A stretch of DNA of 64,000 nucleotides from Natrinema saccharevitans (GTDB lineage: Archaea; Halobacteriota; Halobacteria; Halobacteriales; Natrialbaceae), in contig NZ_LWLN01000001.1 in assembly GCF_001953745.1 (NCBI RefSeq), positions 1,860,001 to 1,924,000 of the forward strand. Direction: 5' to 3'. The notes beneath the pieces are model-generated. The model worked only from the letters and a program-made list of their open reading frames with translations, searched no databases and was not told the DNA's origin. Below are positions 8,840 to 17,295 of this stretch, in pieces. Every line of letters begins with the position of its first letter. The first letter of the stretch is position 1. The position numbers were made by a program, and so were the translations under genes.

Positions 8840-9163
8840 TCAGTCGGTCCGGATCCAGTCCGGGTCCACCGGATCGGTCGGGAGGTCGGCGTCCGCGATC
8901 CCGTAGAACTTCTCGCGGCCGACCGGGGAGCGCAGCCGGACGACACAGGTGTAGTTCGTGACCGAGAACGCCGTCACCGTTCGTGCGGACCGGCGGTGAT
9001 CGAGCGCGAAGAGCCGCTCCGCGTCGGCCTCGACGGTGACGCGGTTGCCGAGCGGCCAACTCAGTGACTCGACCCGGCCGGTATCGACGTCGAACAGGTG
9101 AGCGATTAACTCGCGACCGCGCCGGCCCCGTGCCCCCTGTGATCGATCCCCGTGTAAGCTCAT
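8840..9163 (-). CDS. Hypothetical protein
   Basis: The 107-residue protein starts MSLHGDRSQGARGRRGRELI and is less acidic at its N-terminus than usual. The rest (VTVEADAERLFAL, TVTAFSVTNYTCVVRLRSPVG) looks like a small beta-rich fold. It lies directly upstream of the macro-domain gene on the same strand with about 60 bases between them, so they may be cotranscribed. Family and function are unknown. Confidence 0.55.
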   Translation of the reverse strand: MSLHGDRSQGARGRRGRELIAHLFDVDTGRVESLSWPLGNRVTVEADAERLFALDHRRSARTVTAFSVTNYTCVVRLRSPVGREKFYGIADADLPTDPVDPDWIRTD

Positions 9164-9300
9164 ACACCAATCGTATCACCCGACCGTGAAAAATGATACT
9201 ATCTCGGCTTGACAGTGCCGTTGGCAATGAGAATCAGTAGAAGATTGCCCCAGTGTCGGCGTCTCGGTCGCATCGAGACCGGCCTCCCACTTCCGATGTC

Positions 9301-9340
9301 TTAGGCTGACCAAAACCTTTTTAGATTTAGGCTCACCTAA
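9301..9340 (+). promoter_or_regulatory. Two DtxR/SirR-type iron boxes around a TATA box
   Basis: TTAGG-CTGA-CCAAA at 9301-9314 and the perfect inverted repeat TTAGG-CTCA-CCTAA at 9327-9340 bracket a TATA-like TTTTAGAT at about 9319-9326. DtxR-family metalloregulators bind interrupted palindromes of the TTAGG/CCTAA type. The second box covers the stretch between TATA and the ATG at 9350, where a bound regulator would block transcription. The assignment is by pattern; no regulator gene is in the window. Confidence 0.6.
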
Positions 9341-9349
9341 CTCCTCGTG

Positions 9350-9517
9350 ATGGACGTACCCGCCCGCAGGGAAGAGCCCGAACGCGACGAGGACCGCGAG
9401 GAACCGGCGGCGGTCGTGACGAGCCACGAGACCCGCCCCGGGAAGACCGTTTTTACCGAACGCGACAACAGCGACGGCTGGATCGCGACCGATCTGACCG
9501 TCGACCTCGAGCGGTGA
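9350..9517 (+). CDS. 55-residue acidic protein under probable iron control
   Basis: ATG at 9350, TGA at 9515-9517. The peptide begins MDVPARREEPERDEDREE, is very charged, and ends GWIATDLTVDLER. It has no membrane segment or signal. Codon use is haloarchaeal, the promoter has a TATA box at the expected 27-base distance, and DtxR-type boxes frame it, all of which argue for a real gene despite its size. Function is unknown; by context it may belong to the iron or metal response, like dpsA next to it. Confidence 0.65.
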   Translation: MDVPARREEPERDEDREEPAAVVTSHETRPGKTVFTERDNSDGWIATDLTVDLER

Positions 9518-9629
9518 GTTCGGCGACGCCCGGGACCGACTGAGGCATCACCTACCGATCGCTCTCCGCCGTTTTCCTCTCGGAAAAACCGGTTCGCAGT
9601 CCGATAACCGCCGCCACGATGTGCCGTCG

Positions 9630-10175
9630 TCAGTGCGTCGCTTCCTCGAGGACCAGCGTGTCGTCTTCGAGGTAGTGTTCGAAGTGGTGGCCGTCCTCCT
9701 CGAGGTCGACGAGGATCTCGCGGAGGATCTCGGCGGTGGCGTGGTCACCGAAGTTCTCCGCGAGTTCGATGCTGTCGCGCGTCGACTCGATGATGTCGCC
9801 GTACATCTCGAGGTCGTTCTCGAACATCGTGCGGACGTCGTAGACGTCCTCGCCCTCGAACTCGACGGTGGCGCGCTCTTCCTGGTTCGCTGGCCCAGAG
9901 ACGGGGACGCCGCCCAGCGCTTGCGCACGCTCGGCGATGATGTCAGCGCCCTCCTCGACGTTCTCGTAGGCCTCCTCGAGGAACTCGTGGAGCGGGAGGA
10001 ACTCCGCACCCTCGACGGTCCAGTGGTGCTTTTTGAGCTGGTGGTAGAGGACGTAGGCGTTTGCCAGCTCCGTGTTCAGTGCGTCGACGATCTGTTCGGC
10101 CTTCTCCTGCTCGAGGCGAAGCTCGTTCTCCTCGACGGTGTCGGCCGACTGGCGAACGGTCTTTTGGGTACTCAT
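9630..10175 (-). CDS. dpsA: Ferritin-like DNA-protecting protein DpsA
   Basis: The 181-residue Dps-family protein oxidises and stores iron in a 12-subunit shell and limits hydroxyl-radical damage. The ferroxidase-site pattern is present: His51 in KKHHWTVEG, His63, Asp78 and Glu82, with the exact Dps spacing (12, 15 and 4). The rest of the helical bundle (DHATAEILREILVDLEEDGHHFEHYL) is typical of halobacterial DpsA. TTTAAG, complementary to 10203-10208, lies about 30 bases before the ATG as TATA box, with a DtxR-type box further upstream. Confidence 0.93.
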   Translation of the reverse strand: MSTQKTVRQSADTVEENELRLEQEKAEQIVDALNTELANAYVLYHQLKKHHWTVEGAEFLPLHEFLEEAYENVEEGADIIAERAQALGGVPVSGPANQEERATVEFEGEDVYDVRTMFENDLEMYGDIIESTRDSIELAENFGDHATAEILREILVDLEEDGHHFEHYLEDDTLVLEEATH

Positions 10176-10202
10176 CCTACTCCGAGGTACGTGCGCTTTC
10201 CA

Positions 10203-10245
10203 CTTAAAGACTTCCCTTGAGAAAACATTTCTTTGGTATACCTAA
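10203..10245 (-). promoter_or_regulatory. dpsA promoter with upstream DtxR-type box
   Basis: On the minus strand the TATA box CTTTAAG is complementary to about 10203-10209. Further upstream, complementary to 10232-10245, lies TTAGG-TATA-CCAAA, the same half-sites as the box at 9301. A box upstream of TATA rather than over the start site could permit activation instead of repression. That is inference from position. Confidence 0.55.
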
Positions 10246-10380
10246 AAAACAGTTTTTGATTCGGCCACTGTATTTCCCTCTGTGGGACGCGGGACCTGTC
10301 GCCGAACGAGACCGTCAAGCGCGCCTCTATTTTTTCGAGGCTGAGTAAACATTTTCAGTGGGGGGAGCGAAGGGACGCGT

Positions 10381-11850
10381 ATGGCAACCGGAATCGCACA
10401 GCGGCGGGAGCGGCTCTACGTCGACGGTGAGTGGATCGAAACCGAGAACGCGCTGTCGGTATCGGACCTCGCCGCCGGCGGGACGTTCGCACGGGTGGCG
10501 GCCGCGGGGCCGGCCCACGTCCGAACGGCGCTCGAGGCCGCCCACGAGATCAAACCGCGCATGCGGGAGACGACGGTCGTCGAGCGCGCCGAGTGGTGTG
10601 AATCGATCGCCGAGCGGCTCCGCGAGCGCGAGGAGGAACTCGCGGAAGTGATCGTCCGCGAGGCGGGCAAGCCGATCTCGTCGGCCCGCGGCGAGGTCGA
10701 GCAGGCGGCCGAGCGGTTCGACCGGGCGGCCGAGGAAGCGCGCACCGTCGTCAGCAAGGGCGAGTACCGCGAGGGCTCGACGGCGGGCCACGAGGGCTGG
10801 CAGGCGATCGTCAAACACGAGCCGATCGGTGCGGTGCTGTGTATCACCCCCTACAACTATCCGCTGGCGACGACGGCCCTGCAGGTCGCGCCCGCGATCG
10901 CGGCCGGCAACAGCGTCCTGCTCAAGCCCGCCAGCAAGACGCCGGTGTCGGCGGCGATCCTCGCCGACGTCATCGCCGGCGTCGACGGGATCCCCGACGG
11001 CGCGTTCAACTTCGTCCCCGGCGAAGCGAGCGAGATCGGCGACCTGCTGGCCGGCGACGACCGCATCAACGCGATCGCGATGACCGGCTCCTCGGGCGCG
11101 GGCAAACACGTCGCCCGCGAGAGCGGCATGATCAACCTCCACATGGAACTGGGCGGCAACGCCCCCGCCGTCGTCTTCGACGACGCCGATTTGACCGACG
11201 TCGCGGGCGACTGCGCCAAGGGCTCGTTCAAGTACGCCGGCCAGCGCTGCTCGGCGATCTCGCGGGTGCTGGCCCACGAGTCGATCCACGACGACCTCGT
11301 CGACCTGATCGACGGCCAGATGGACGCCTGGCAGGCCGGCGACCTCTTCGACGAGGACACCGCCGTCGGCCCGCTCATCAGCGAGGACCAGGCCGACTGG
11401 GTCGCCGAACTCGTCGACGACGCCGTCGAGAAGGGTGCGGAGATCGTCCGCGGGGGCAGCCGCCGCGCGCCCGACGGCGTCCCGGACGAACTGGCCGATC
11501 AGTTCTTCGAACCGACGCTGCTCGCGAACGTGCCCCGCGACGCCCGCCTCGTCGACGAGGAACAGTTCGGTCCCATCGCCGCGATCACGACCTTCGAGGA
11601 CGAAGCCGAGGCCCTCGAGATCGCGAACGGCTCCGACCTCGCGCTCGACGCCGCGGTCTTCACCGGCGACTACGAGCGCGCGATGCGGATGGCCGAGCGC
11701 ATCGACGCCGGCGCGGTCCGGATCAACGGCGCGCCGAGCCACGGGCTGGGCGACGTCCCCTTCGGCGGCAACAAGGACTCGGGAATCGGCCGCGAGGGGA
11801 TCGACGCCTCGATCCACGCGATGATGCGCGAGAAGAGCATCGTACTGTAG
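10381..11850 (+). CDS. NAD(P)-dependent aldehyde dehydrogenase
   Basis: This 489-residue, full-length ALDH-superfamily enzyme oxidises an aldehyde to its acid. The catalytic Cys290 is in GQRCSAI and the general base Glu256 in MELGGNAP. The Rossmann-type cofactor loop (MTGSSGAGKHV) precedes them, and the family ends at FGGNKDSGIGREG. Overall it resembles the branch containing non-phosphorylating glyceraldehyde-3-phosphate and lactaldehyde dehydrogenases, but substrate choice cannot be decided here. It is a single gene, facing away from dpsA across a 205-base spacer. Confidence 0.9.
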   Translation: MATGIAQRRERLYVDGEWIETENALSVSDLAAGGTFARVAAAGPAHVRTALEAAHEIKPRMRETTVVERAEWCESIAERLREREEELAEVIVREAGKPISSARGEVEQAAERFDRAAEEARTVVSKGEYREGSTAGHEGWQAIVKHEPIGAVLCITPYNYPLATTALQVAPAIAAGNSVLLKPASKTPVSAAILADVIAGVDGIPDGAFNFVPGEASEIGDLLAGDDRINAIAMTGSSGAGKHVARESGMINLHMELGGNAPAVVFDDADLTDVAGDCAKGSFKYAGQRCSAISRVLAHESIHDDLVDLIDGQMDAWQAGDLFDEDTAVGPLISEDQADWVAELVDDAVEKGAEIVRGGSRRAPDGVPDELADQFFEPTLLANVPRDARLVDEEQFGPIAAITTFEDEAEALEIANGSDLALDAAVFTGDYERAMRMAERIDAGAVRINGAPSHGLGDVPFGGNKDSGIGREGIDASIHAMMREKSIVL

Positions 11851-11909
11851 TCGACCGGCCGCTATCGGTTTCTGTCCGTTCCGTCCCCGCCTCAAGCGCC
11901 CGCCGCCTC

Positions 11910-13040
11910 TCAGAACGAGACGGTTTCAGTCATGAGGACGCTCTCCTCGTCGCCGCTGACTGCGACGACGGTAATCGTCGCCGACGTCCCGGACTCGTAC
12001 TCGATCGTCTCGGCCTGGCCGACCTCGGTCAACTCGACGCGAACCCCGCTCTCGTCGCGCACCTCGACCCGATCGGCGGTGCCGCTCGAGTGATACATCA
12101 CGACGACAGCGTTCGGCTTCCGGTCGGTATCGAGACTGACCCCCGCGTACGGCTCCGTCGGCTGGCTTCCGCGTTCGGCGAACAAGTCCCGATACTCGTA
12201 CTCCTCGACCGGGACGACTCTCGTCGCGACGCCGACGTTGCCGTCCGTTTCGACCGTCAGGTCGGCGGACCGATCCGCCATCGCGTCCTCGAACTCGTCC
12301 GTCCCGTCGGCGTCGGCGTAGACGGCGATCCCCGAATACGCCGCCCGCTCGGCACCGAGTTCCCACGAGAAGACGGCTCCGACACCATCGTCGCGTCCCT
12401 CGTATTCGCCCCACAGGAACGTGCTGTCGCCGACTCGGTCGACCAACTGCGCGAAGTTCCCGTGCGAATCGATCCGGCGATCGGCCCCCTCGATACCGGC
12501 CGCGAGGATCGCCTCGAGGGCCGCGCCGTCGGCCGGGCTCACGACGATCGTCTCCTCGGAGACGGCGACCGAGACATCGTCGCGCCCGAAGGTCTCGAAC
12601 TCGCCGACCGACGAACTGCCGTCCGTCTCGAGCGCGTCGGGGTCGAACGAGCCGTCGACGACGACGTTGCCGACGACGCCCTCCGAGCCGAACCGGAGAA
12701 CGGAGTCGATCGCGTCCGTCCCGTCGGCGGCCGCTTCGACCACCGCGGCGCTGTCGCCGTCCGGGAGCGTCGGCACGGCCTCGATTACGGACGCCTGCAG
12801 GGCGTCCTCGTAGGTCTCGAGCGCGGTGAGATCGCGGTAGTGAAACAGCAGTTCCTCGCTTCCCGACGTCGGAACCCATCGCTCGAGCGGCGTCACGGTC
12901 GAGTCGCCGTCCTCGGTCGGCGACTCGGCGTCGTCGCTCTCGTCGTCTTCGCCGCCGAACCTGCCGAGACACCCGGCACCGAACGCTGCGAGTCCCGCGC
13001 CGGTCGTCGCGAGTAGTTTCCGTCGGTGAGTGCGTTCCAT
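11910..13040 (-). CDS. Tat lipoprotein of unknown function
   Basis: The 376-residue product starts MERTHRRKLLATTGAGLAAFGAGCLG. Twin arginines and a lipobox (GAGC) near residue 24 predict Tat export and lipid anchoring outside the membrane. An acidic Asp/Glu spacer follows, then a large Ser/Asp-rich globular part, with the C-terminal 70 residues beta-rich (VEVRDESGVRVELTEVGQ). I cannot name a domain. It is convergent with the aldehyde dehydrogenase gene and divergent from the PfkB kinase. Confidence 0.78.
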   Translation of the reverse strand: MERTHRRKLLATTGAGLAAFGAGCLGRFGGEDDESDDAESPTEDGDSTVTPLERWVPTSGSEELLFHYRDLTALETYEDALQASVIEAVPTLPDGDSAAVVEAAADGTDAIDSVLRFGSEGVVGNVVVDGSFDPDALETDGSSSVGEFETFGRDDVSVAVSEETIVVSPADGAALEAILAAGIEGADRRIDSHGNFAQLVDRVGDSTFLWGEYEGRDDGVGAVFSWELGAERAAYSGIAVYADADGTDEFEDAMADRSADLTVETDGNVGVATRVVPVEEYEYRDLFAERGSQPTEPYAGVSLDTDRKPNAVVVMYHSSGTADRVEVRDESGVRVELTEVGQAETIEYESGTSATITVVAVSGDEESVLMTETVSF

Positions 13041-13138
13041 ACTAATGGCTGCGATTTGAAATCATTGGCATATATAACTATCCCGATCCCGCCGACGAAC
13101 GGCGAAGGAATTACGCCGTTGCGGATGAAGACGCGGGC

Positions 13139-14098
13139 ATGCCCCACGACGTCCTCGTCGCCGGCGAAACGCTCATCGATTTCGTCCCCGAGCGAGCGGG
13201 GTCGCTCGAGGACGTCCCCGGCTTCGAACGCCGCCCCGGCGGTGCGCCGGCGAACGTCGCCGTCGCGCTCGTCCGCCTCGAGGAGCCACCGCTGTTCTGG
13301 ACCCGCGTCGGCGATGACCCGTTCGGTCGGTATCTCGAGCGGACGCTGGCCGACTACGGGATTCCCGACCGGTTCGTCGAGCGGGACTCCGGGGCGAAGA
13401 CGACCCTCGCGTTCGTGACTCACGACGAGATCGGCGACCGCGAGTTCACCTTCTACCGGGACGGGACCGCGGATACCCGCCTGGAGCCGGGGCGGATCGA
13501 CGACGCGACGCTCGCGGACTGCGAGTGGGTCCACGCCGGCGGCGTGACCCTTTCGAGCGGTTCCGCGCGTGAGGCGACGCTCGACCTGCTCGAGCGGGCC
13601 GCGGCCGCCGACTGCACCGTCTCGTCCGATCCGAACCTGCGGCCGGAACTGTGGCCCGACGAGGGAACGGTCGCGAGCGTGGTCGGGGACGCGCTCGCAC
13701 ACGTCGACGTCTGTCTCGCGACGGTCTCGGAACTCGAGGCGCTCGGGTTCGAGGGCGAGTCCGCGACGGCGCTCGCTCGAGCCGCGGTCGAGGTGGGGGC
13801 GGTCCACACCGCGTTCGTCACCCGCGGCAGCGAGGGCGCGGTTGCGGTCGCGGGCGCGGACGCACCGTGGCCGGCGGCGACGGTCGAGCATCCGGGATTC
13901 GCGGTCGAGGCCGTCGACACCACGGGCGCGGGCGACGCCTTCGTCGCCGGGGCGATCACCGCCCTGCGAGACGGCGACGACCTCGAGAACGCAGTGGCGT
14001 TCGCGAACGCGGTCGGAGCGCGGGCGACCACCGGCCGAGGCGGAATGACCGCGCTGCCGACCCGCGACGAGGTCGCGGCGCTGCTCGAGGGAGAGTGA
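13139..14098 (+). CDS. PfkB-family carbohydrate kinase
   Basis: The 319-residue ribokinase-fold enzyme has the N-terminal signature RRPGGAPANVAVALVRL and the C-terminal signature DTTGAGDAFVAG, with Asp266 as catalytic base in the anion-hole loop. The family phosphorylates sugars such as fructose or 2-keto-3-deoxygluconate. The sequence has a fructokinase look, but specificity is not certain. It is probably cytosolic. It lies 62 bases before the BrkB-type gene on the same strand. Confidence 0.9.
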   Translation: MPHDVLVAGETLIDFVPERAGSLEDVPGFERRPGGAPANVAVALVRLEEPPLFWTRVGDDPFGRYLERTLADYGIPDRFVERDSGAKTTLAFVTHDEIGDREFTFYRDGTADTRLEPGRIDDATLADCEWVHAGGVTLSSGSAREATLDLLERAAAADCTVSSDPNLRPELWPDEGTVASVVGDALAHVDVCLATVSELEALGFEGESATALARAAVEVGAVHTAFVTRGSEGAVAVAGADAPWPAATVEHPGFAVEAVDTTGAGDAFVAGAITALRDGDDLENAVAFANAVGARATTGRGGMTALPTRDEVAALLEGE

Positions 14099-14160
14099 CG
14101 CGCTGGGCCCGTGTGGTTGCAAGCCGGAGTGGTATCCGGAACTGCGTCGGACGAACGCGT

Positions 14161-15327
14161 ATGGGTATCAACGTCCGCGGCGCGGTCCCGTTCGCGAAGT
14201 CGGTCGTGACGGGGATCAGCGAGAAGAACGTGACGTTCATGGCGGCCAGTATCGCGTATCAGGCCTTCATCTCGCTGCTCCCGCTGCTGATCCTCGTGTT
14301 CTTCCTCGTCGCGTTCGTCGGCGGCGAGGGGCTCGCCCAGCAGGTGTCGTCGGTCACCGAGGGCTTTCTCCCCGAGAGTGGCCAGGTACTGCTCGAGGAG
14401 GGGATCGAGGGCGACACCGGCAGCGTCGGGACTTCGATCATCGGACTCGTCGCGCTCCTGTGGGGGTCGCTGAAAATCTTCCGCGGGTTGGACACCGCCT
14501 TCTCGGAGATTTACGCCACGACCGACGAGAACTCGCTGGTCGATCAGCTCCAGGACGGGGCCGTCGTCTTCGGCGCGGTCGGCGTCGCGCTGGTCGCCGC
14601 GGCCCTGACGACGATCGCCTTTGCCTTCTTCCCGACGATCCCCTTCCTCGGACTGTTGAACCCGCTGTTGCTCGTCGTCGGGCTGACGATCGCGTTCCTC
14701 CCGATGTACTACCGCTTTCCCGACGCCGACCTCTCCGTCCGCCAGGTGCTGCCGGGCGTCGTCGTCGCCGCGGTCGGCTGGGCGCTTCTCCAGTCGCTCT
14801 TTCAGGTCTACGTCGCGGTCTCGAGCAGTTCCGACTCGGCCGGCCCGATCGGCGCGATCCTGCTCTTGCTCACGTGGCTGTACTTCGGCGGGCTGATCCT
14901 GCTGGTCGGGGCCGTCGTCAACGCGACACACTCCGGCCACATCGACATCGATCCCGACGAGAGCGAGGACGAGTCGCTCGAGGGCATCCCCGAGGACGCC
15001 GAGCGCGAGCCGTTCGTCGACGACGGCCGGCGCGAACGCGAGCGCCTCGAGGCGCGACTGGCCGAGTTGCGGCGGGAACGCGATCAGTTACGGAACGACC
15101 GCGAGGCCCAGCGCAGCCGTCGCTACCGGCTCGAGGACCGCGTCGACGACCTCGAGTCGCGGGTCGACTCCCTCGAGACCGAAAACCGCGCCCTCACCGA
15201 GGAAAACGAACGGCTCCGGCGCGAACTCGCGTCCAGCCGCAGCTCGTCGTGGCGGGGGCGACTGCGCGGCGTGCTTTCGCGAGTCCGAACGCTGAACGTC
15301 GGCGTCCTCGAGGACCGGAGCGAATAG
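14161..15327 (+). CDS. YihY/BrkB-family membrane protein with coiled-coil tail
   Basis: In this 388-residue protein the first about 265 residues hold six hydrophobic helices in the BrkB/YihY pattern, starting with NVTFMAASIAYQAFISLLPL, the family signature. An acidic linker follows, then a long charged coiled coil (about 285-365) with heptad-like Leu spacing (LEARLAELRRERDQLRNDR). The fold is transporter-like; no activity is established for the family. The coiled coil suggests oligomerisation at the cytoplasmic face. Confidence 0.87.
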   Translation: MGINVRGAVPFAKSVVTGISEKNVTFMAASIAYQAFISLLPLLILVFFLVAFVGGEGLAQQVSSVTEGFLPESGQVLLEEGIEGDTGSVGTSIIGLVALLWGSLKIFRGLDTAFSEIYATTDENSLVDQLQDGAVVFGAVGVALVAAALTTIAFAFFPTIPFLGLLNPLLLVVGLTIAFLPMYYRFPDADLSVRQVLPGVVVAAVGWALLQSLFQVYVAVSSSSDSAGPIGAILLLLTWLYFGGLILLVGAVVNATHSGHIDIDPDESEDESLEGIPEDAEREPFVDDGRRERERLEARLAELRRERDQLRNDREAQRSRRYRLEDRVDDLESRVDSLETENRALTEENERLRRELASSRSSSWRGRLRGVLSRVRTLNVGVLEDRSE

Positions 15328-15606
15328 GACTGATAGGCACACAGTTCCGAGGTAATTTCCGTCTCGCTCCGGACTGACAGATCCATATTGCGGTGGCGCG
15401 CGCTGTCGGCCGCCCGAACGATAGTGAGGGTGGCCGATGACATTGCGCGAGCGAATCGGCTGGGGAGGGTGTGGTCTCTCCGTGTTGCCACGATAGCAGG
15501 ACACCGTTCTCGACGCTCCCGGTCCAAAACACCACTCAGCCAGTCGTATCCGAGATTCGAAAACGGAGTCGAGACGCATTAGTGGCTCCCCACCCCACCG
15601 AAACCC

Positions 15607-16029
15607 GTGTCCCATCCAGTCCGGGCCGCCCGGCGGTACGTCCAGCGCGACCACGCGTCGATCGTCAGCGCGATCGACGCCTGTGCCGACGCGGTCGCCG
15701 AGCCCTGGGATACCGCCCGGACCACCGACGTCGACGCCGTCACCGACGGGCTCCACCGGGCGCTCGAGGAGACCGGCATCCTCGAGCGCCTGCCCGGCGT
15801 TCTCGCCGGTGCCGTCGACGCGACCGGCCACGAACTGCGGGCCCGCCCCGTCGCGGGACCGCCCTACGTCGTCGTGACGAGCCGCGGCCCCGTCCTCCGG
15901 GCGACAATCGATCCCGGCCGACTGGTGATCCGCTTCGACGCCTTCGAGGTGGTCCGCGATTCCGAGCCGGCCCACCCGCCCGCCTACCGCCGCCGCGACG
16001 GGGTCGAACTCGCCGTCTCGCTCGAGTGA
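15607..16029 (+). CDS. Conserved-looking hypothetical protein
   Basis: The 140-residue protein begins at GTG 15607 (read as Met, then SHPVRAARRYVQRDHA). The first half is helical with repeated Ala/Asp; the second half (RPVAGPPYVVVTSRGPVLRATIDPGRLVIRFDAFEV) looks like a small beta sheet. It has no signal, membrane helix or enzyme motif. It is separated by about 280 bases from the BrkB gene, a spacer in which I see no gene. Function is unknown. Confidence 0.62.
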   Translation: MSHPVRAARRYVQRDHASIVSAIDACADAVAEPWDTARTTDVDAVTDGLHRALEETGILERLPGVLAGAVDATGHELRARPVAGPPYVVVTSRGPVLRATIDPGRLVIRFDAFEVVRDSEPAHPPAYRRRDGVELAVSLE

Positions 16030-16206
16030 TACGGTTTGCTGTACCGATGTACCGGTGCGACCGCGACACGGCCTGCGGTCGCACCGGAAATGACTTACAG
16101 CGGGCCGTCTGACCGACGCGACGCTCACCGTCCGCGACTCGCCGCTAGTAACTCGGATCGCTATTCCACCACGATTTGCTAACAGACGCCGTCAACGACG
16201 CCGATT

Positions 16207-16245
16207 GTTAATAATCTAGGATAGTGAGATAATAACCCTTATACC
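16207..16245 (+). promoter_or_regulatory. Metal-transporter promoter with imperfect inverted repeat
   Basis: CTTATACC at 16238-16245 is a strong TATA box 27 bases before the ATG at 16267. Just upstream, GTTAATAATC (16207-16216) and GATAATAAC (16228-16236) form an inverted repeat with one extra base in the left arm. It lies immediately next to TATA, a usual place for a metalloregulator. Which regulator binds is unknown. Confidence 0.45.
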
Positions 16246-16266
16246 CCGACGGACCGACGTTCGGGT

Positions 16267-17295
16267 ATGAAGCTGACACGACGCGCGCTGGTGAAAGCGG
16301 GAGCCGGCACGGTCGCGACGGGAGCGATCGCCGGCTGTCTCGACGATATCGACCCGGCGAGCGCCGAGATCGACGCCGGTTACGCGGCCTTCTTCACCCT
16401 CTGGGACTGGGCCGAGCGAGTAAGCGGCGACGCGATCGACTTCGAGAACCCGGTCGGCACCGGTGAGGCCGGCCACGGCTGGCAACCGAGCGGGGACCTC
16501 ACCCGAAACGTCGCCGACACTGGGGCCTTCGTCTACCTCGATACGCCCGAGTTCTCGTGGGCCCAGGACCTCGCGGCGACGCTCGAGTCCGACTACGACA
16601 CCGTCGCGGTGATCGACGGCCTCGAGGGACTGGAAGACCGACTCCTCGGGTGGGGCCACGAGGTCGACACCGGGGGGCACGAGGGGAACGATCACGACGA
16701 GAACGGAAGCGACGACCACGACGGCCACGATCACGACGAGACCGACTACGACCCCCACGTCTGGCTCGACCCCGTCATCGCGGGGGAGATCGTCGACACG
16801 ATCGCGACCGGGCTGGCCGACGCCGATCCGGACAACGCCGACACCTACGAGGAAAACGCCGCGGCGTACGTCGACGACCTCGAGTCGCTGGACGAGCGAC
16901 TGCAGGACCTCTTCGAGTCGGCCGACCGCCGGACCGCCGTCTTCGCCGGCCACGACTCCTTTACCTATCTGCAGGATCGATACGGGTTCGAGCTGCACAC
17001 GCCCGTCGGCGTCTCGCCCCAGGAATCGCCGTCGTCGGGGGAGATATCCGAGACGATCTCGCTCATCGACGACGAGGGGATCGAGACGGTCCTCTACGAC
17101 CCCTTCGAAGCGCCCGACGACGAGTATCCCCAGCTCGTCGAGACGCTGTTGCGGGACAGCAACGCGACCGACGCGATGCCGTTGAGCCACCTCTCGGGAA
17201 CCCTCTCGACGTGGGAGGAGGAGGGCTGGGGGTACCGCGAGCAAATGGAAGAAATAAACCTCCCCGCGCTCAGAGAGGTATTAGACGCACAGTGA
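16267..17295 (+). CDS. Metal ABC transporter substrate-binding lipoprotein (ZnuA-like)
   Basis: The 342-residue cluster-9 binding protein captures Zn or Mn outside the cell for the ABC importer encoded next. It has a Tat signal (TRRALVK) with a lipobox (IAGC, Cys about residue 24). A His/Asp-rich loop near 140-160 ends in DPHVWLDP, the family's metal-binding His segment. FAGHDSFTYLQDRYGFE supplies another His ligand. Zinc is favoured by the His-rich loop, but manganese is possible. The gene overlaps the ATPase gene by four bases. Confidence 0.9.
   Translation: MKLTRRALVKAGAGTVATGAIAGCLDDIDPASAEIDAGYAAFFTLWDWAERVSGDAIDFENPVGTGEAGHGWQPSGDLTRNVADTGAFVYLDTPEFSWAQDLAATLESDYDTVAVIDGLEGLEDRLLGWGHEVDTGGHEGNDHDENGSDDHDGHDHDETDYDPHVWLDPVIAGEIVDTIATGLADADPDNADTYEENAAAYVDDLESLDERLQDLFESADRRTAVFAGHDSFTYLQDRYGFELHTPVGVSPQESPSSGEISETISLIDDEGIETVLYDPFEAPDDEYPQLVETLLRDSNATDAMPLSHLSGTLSTWEEEGWGYREQMEEINLPALREVLDAQ

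Noticed and set aside
8781-9227. N-terminal extension of the macro-domain protein
   Set aside because: The extension overlaps the 107-residue gene in another frame and is Arg/Ser/Pro-rich; the domain begins at 8780.
9176-9427. Minus-strand frame of 83 residues with a Tat-like start
   Set aside because: It runs antisense through the 55-residue gene and its iron boxes, and its later part is Cys/His/Thr-rich and unlike a real haloarchaeal protein.
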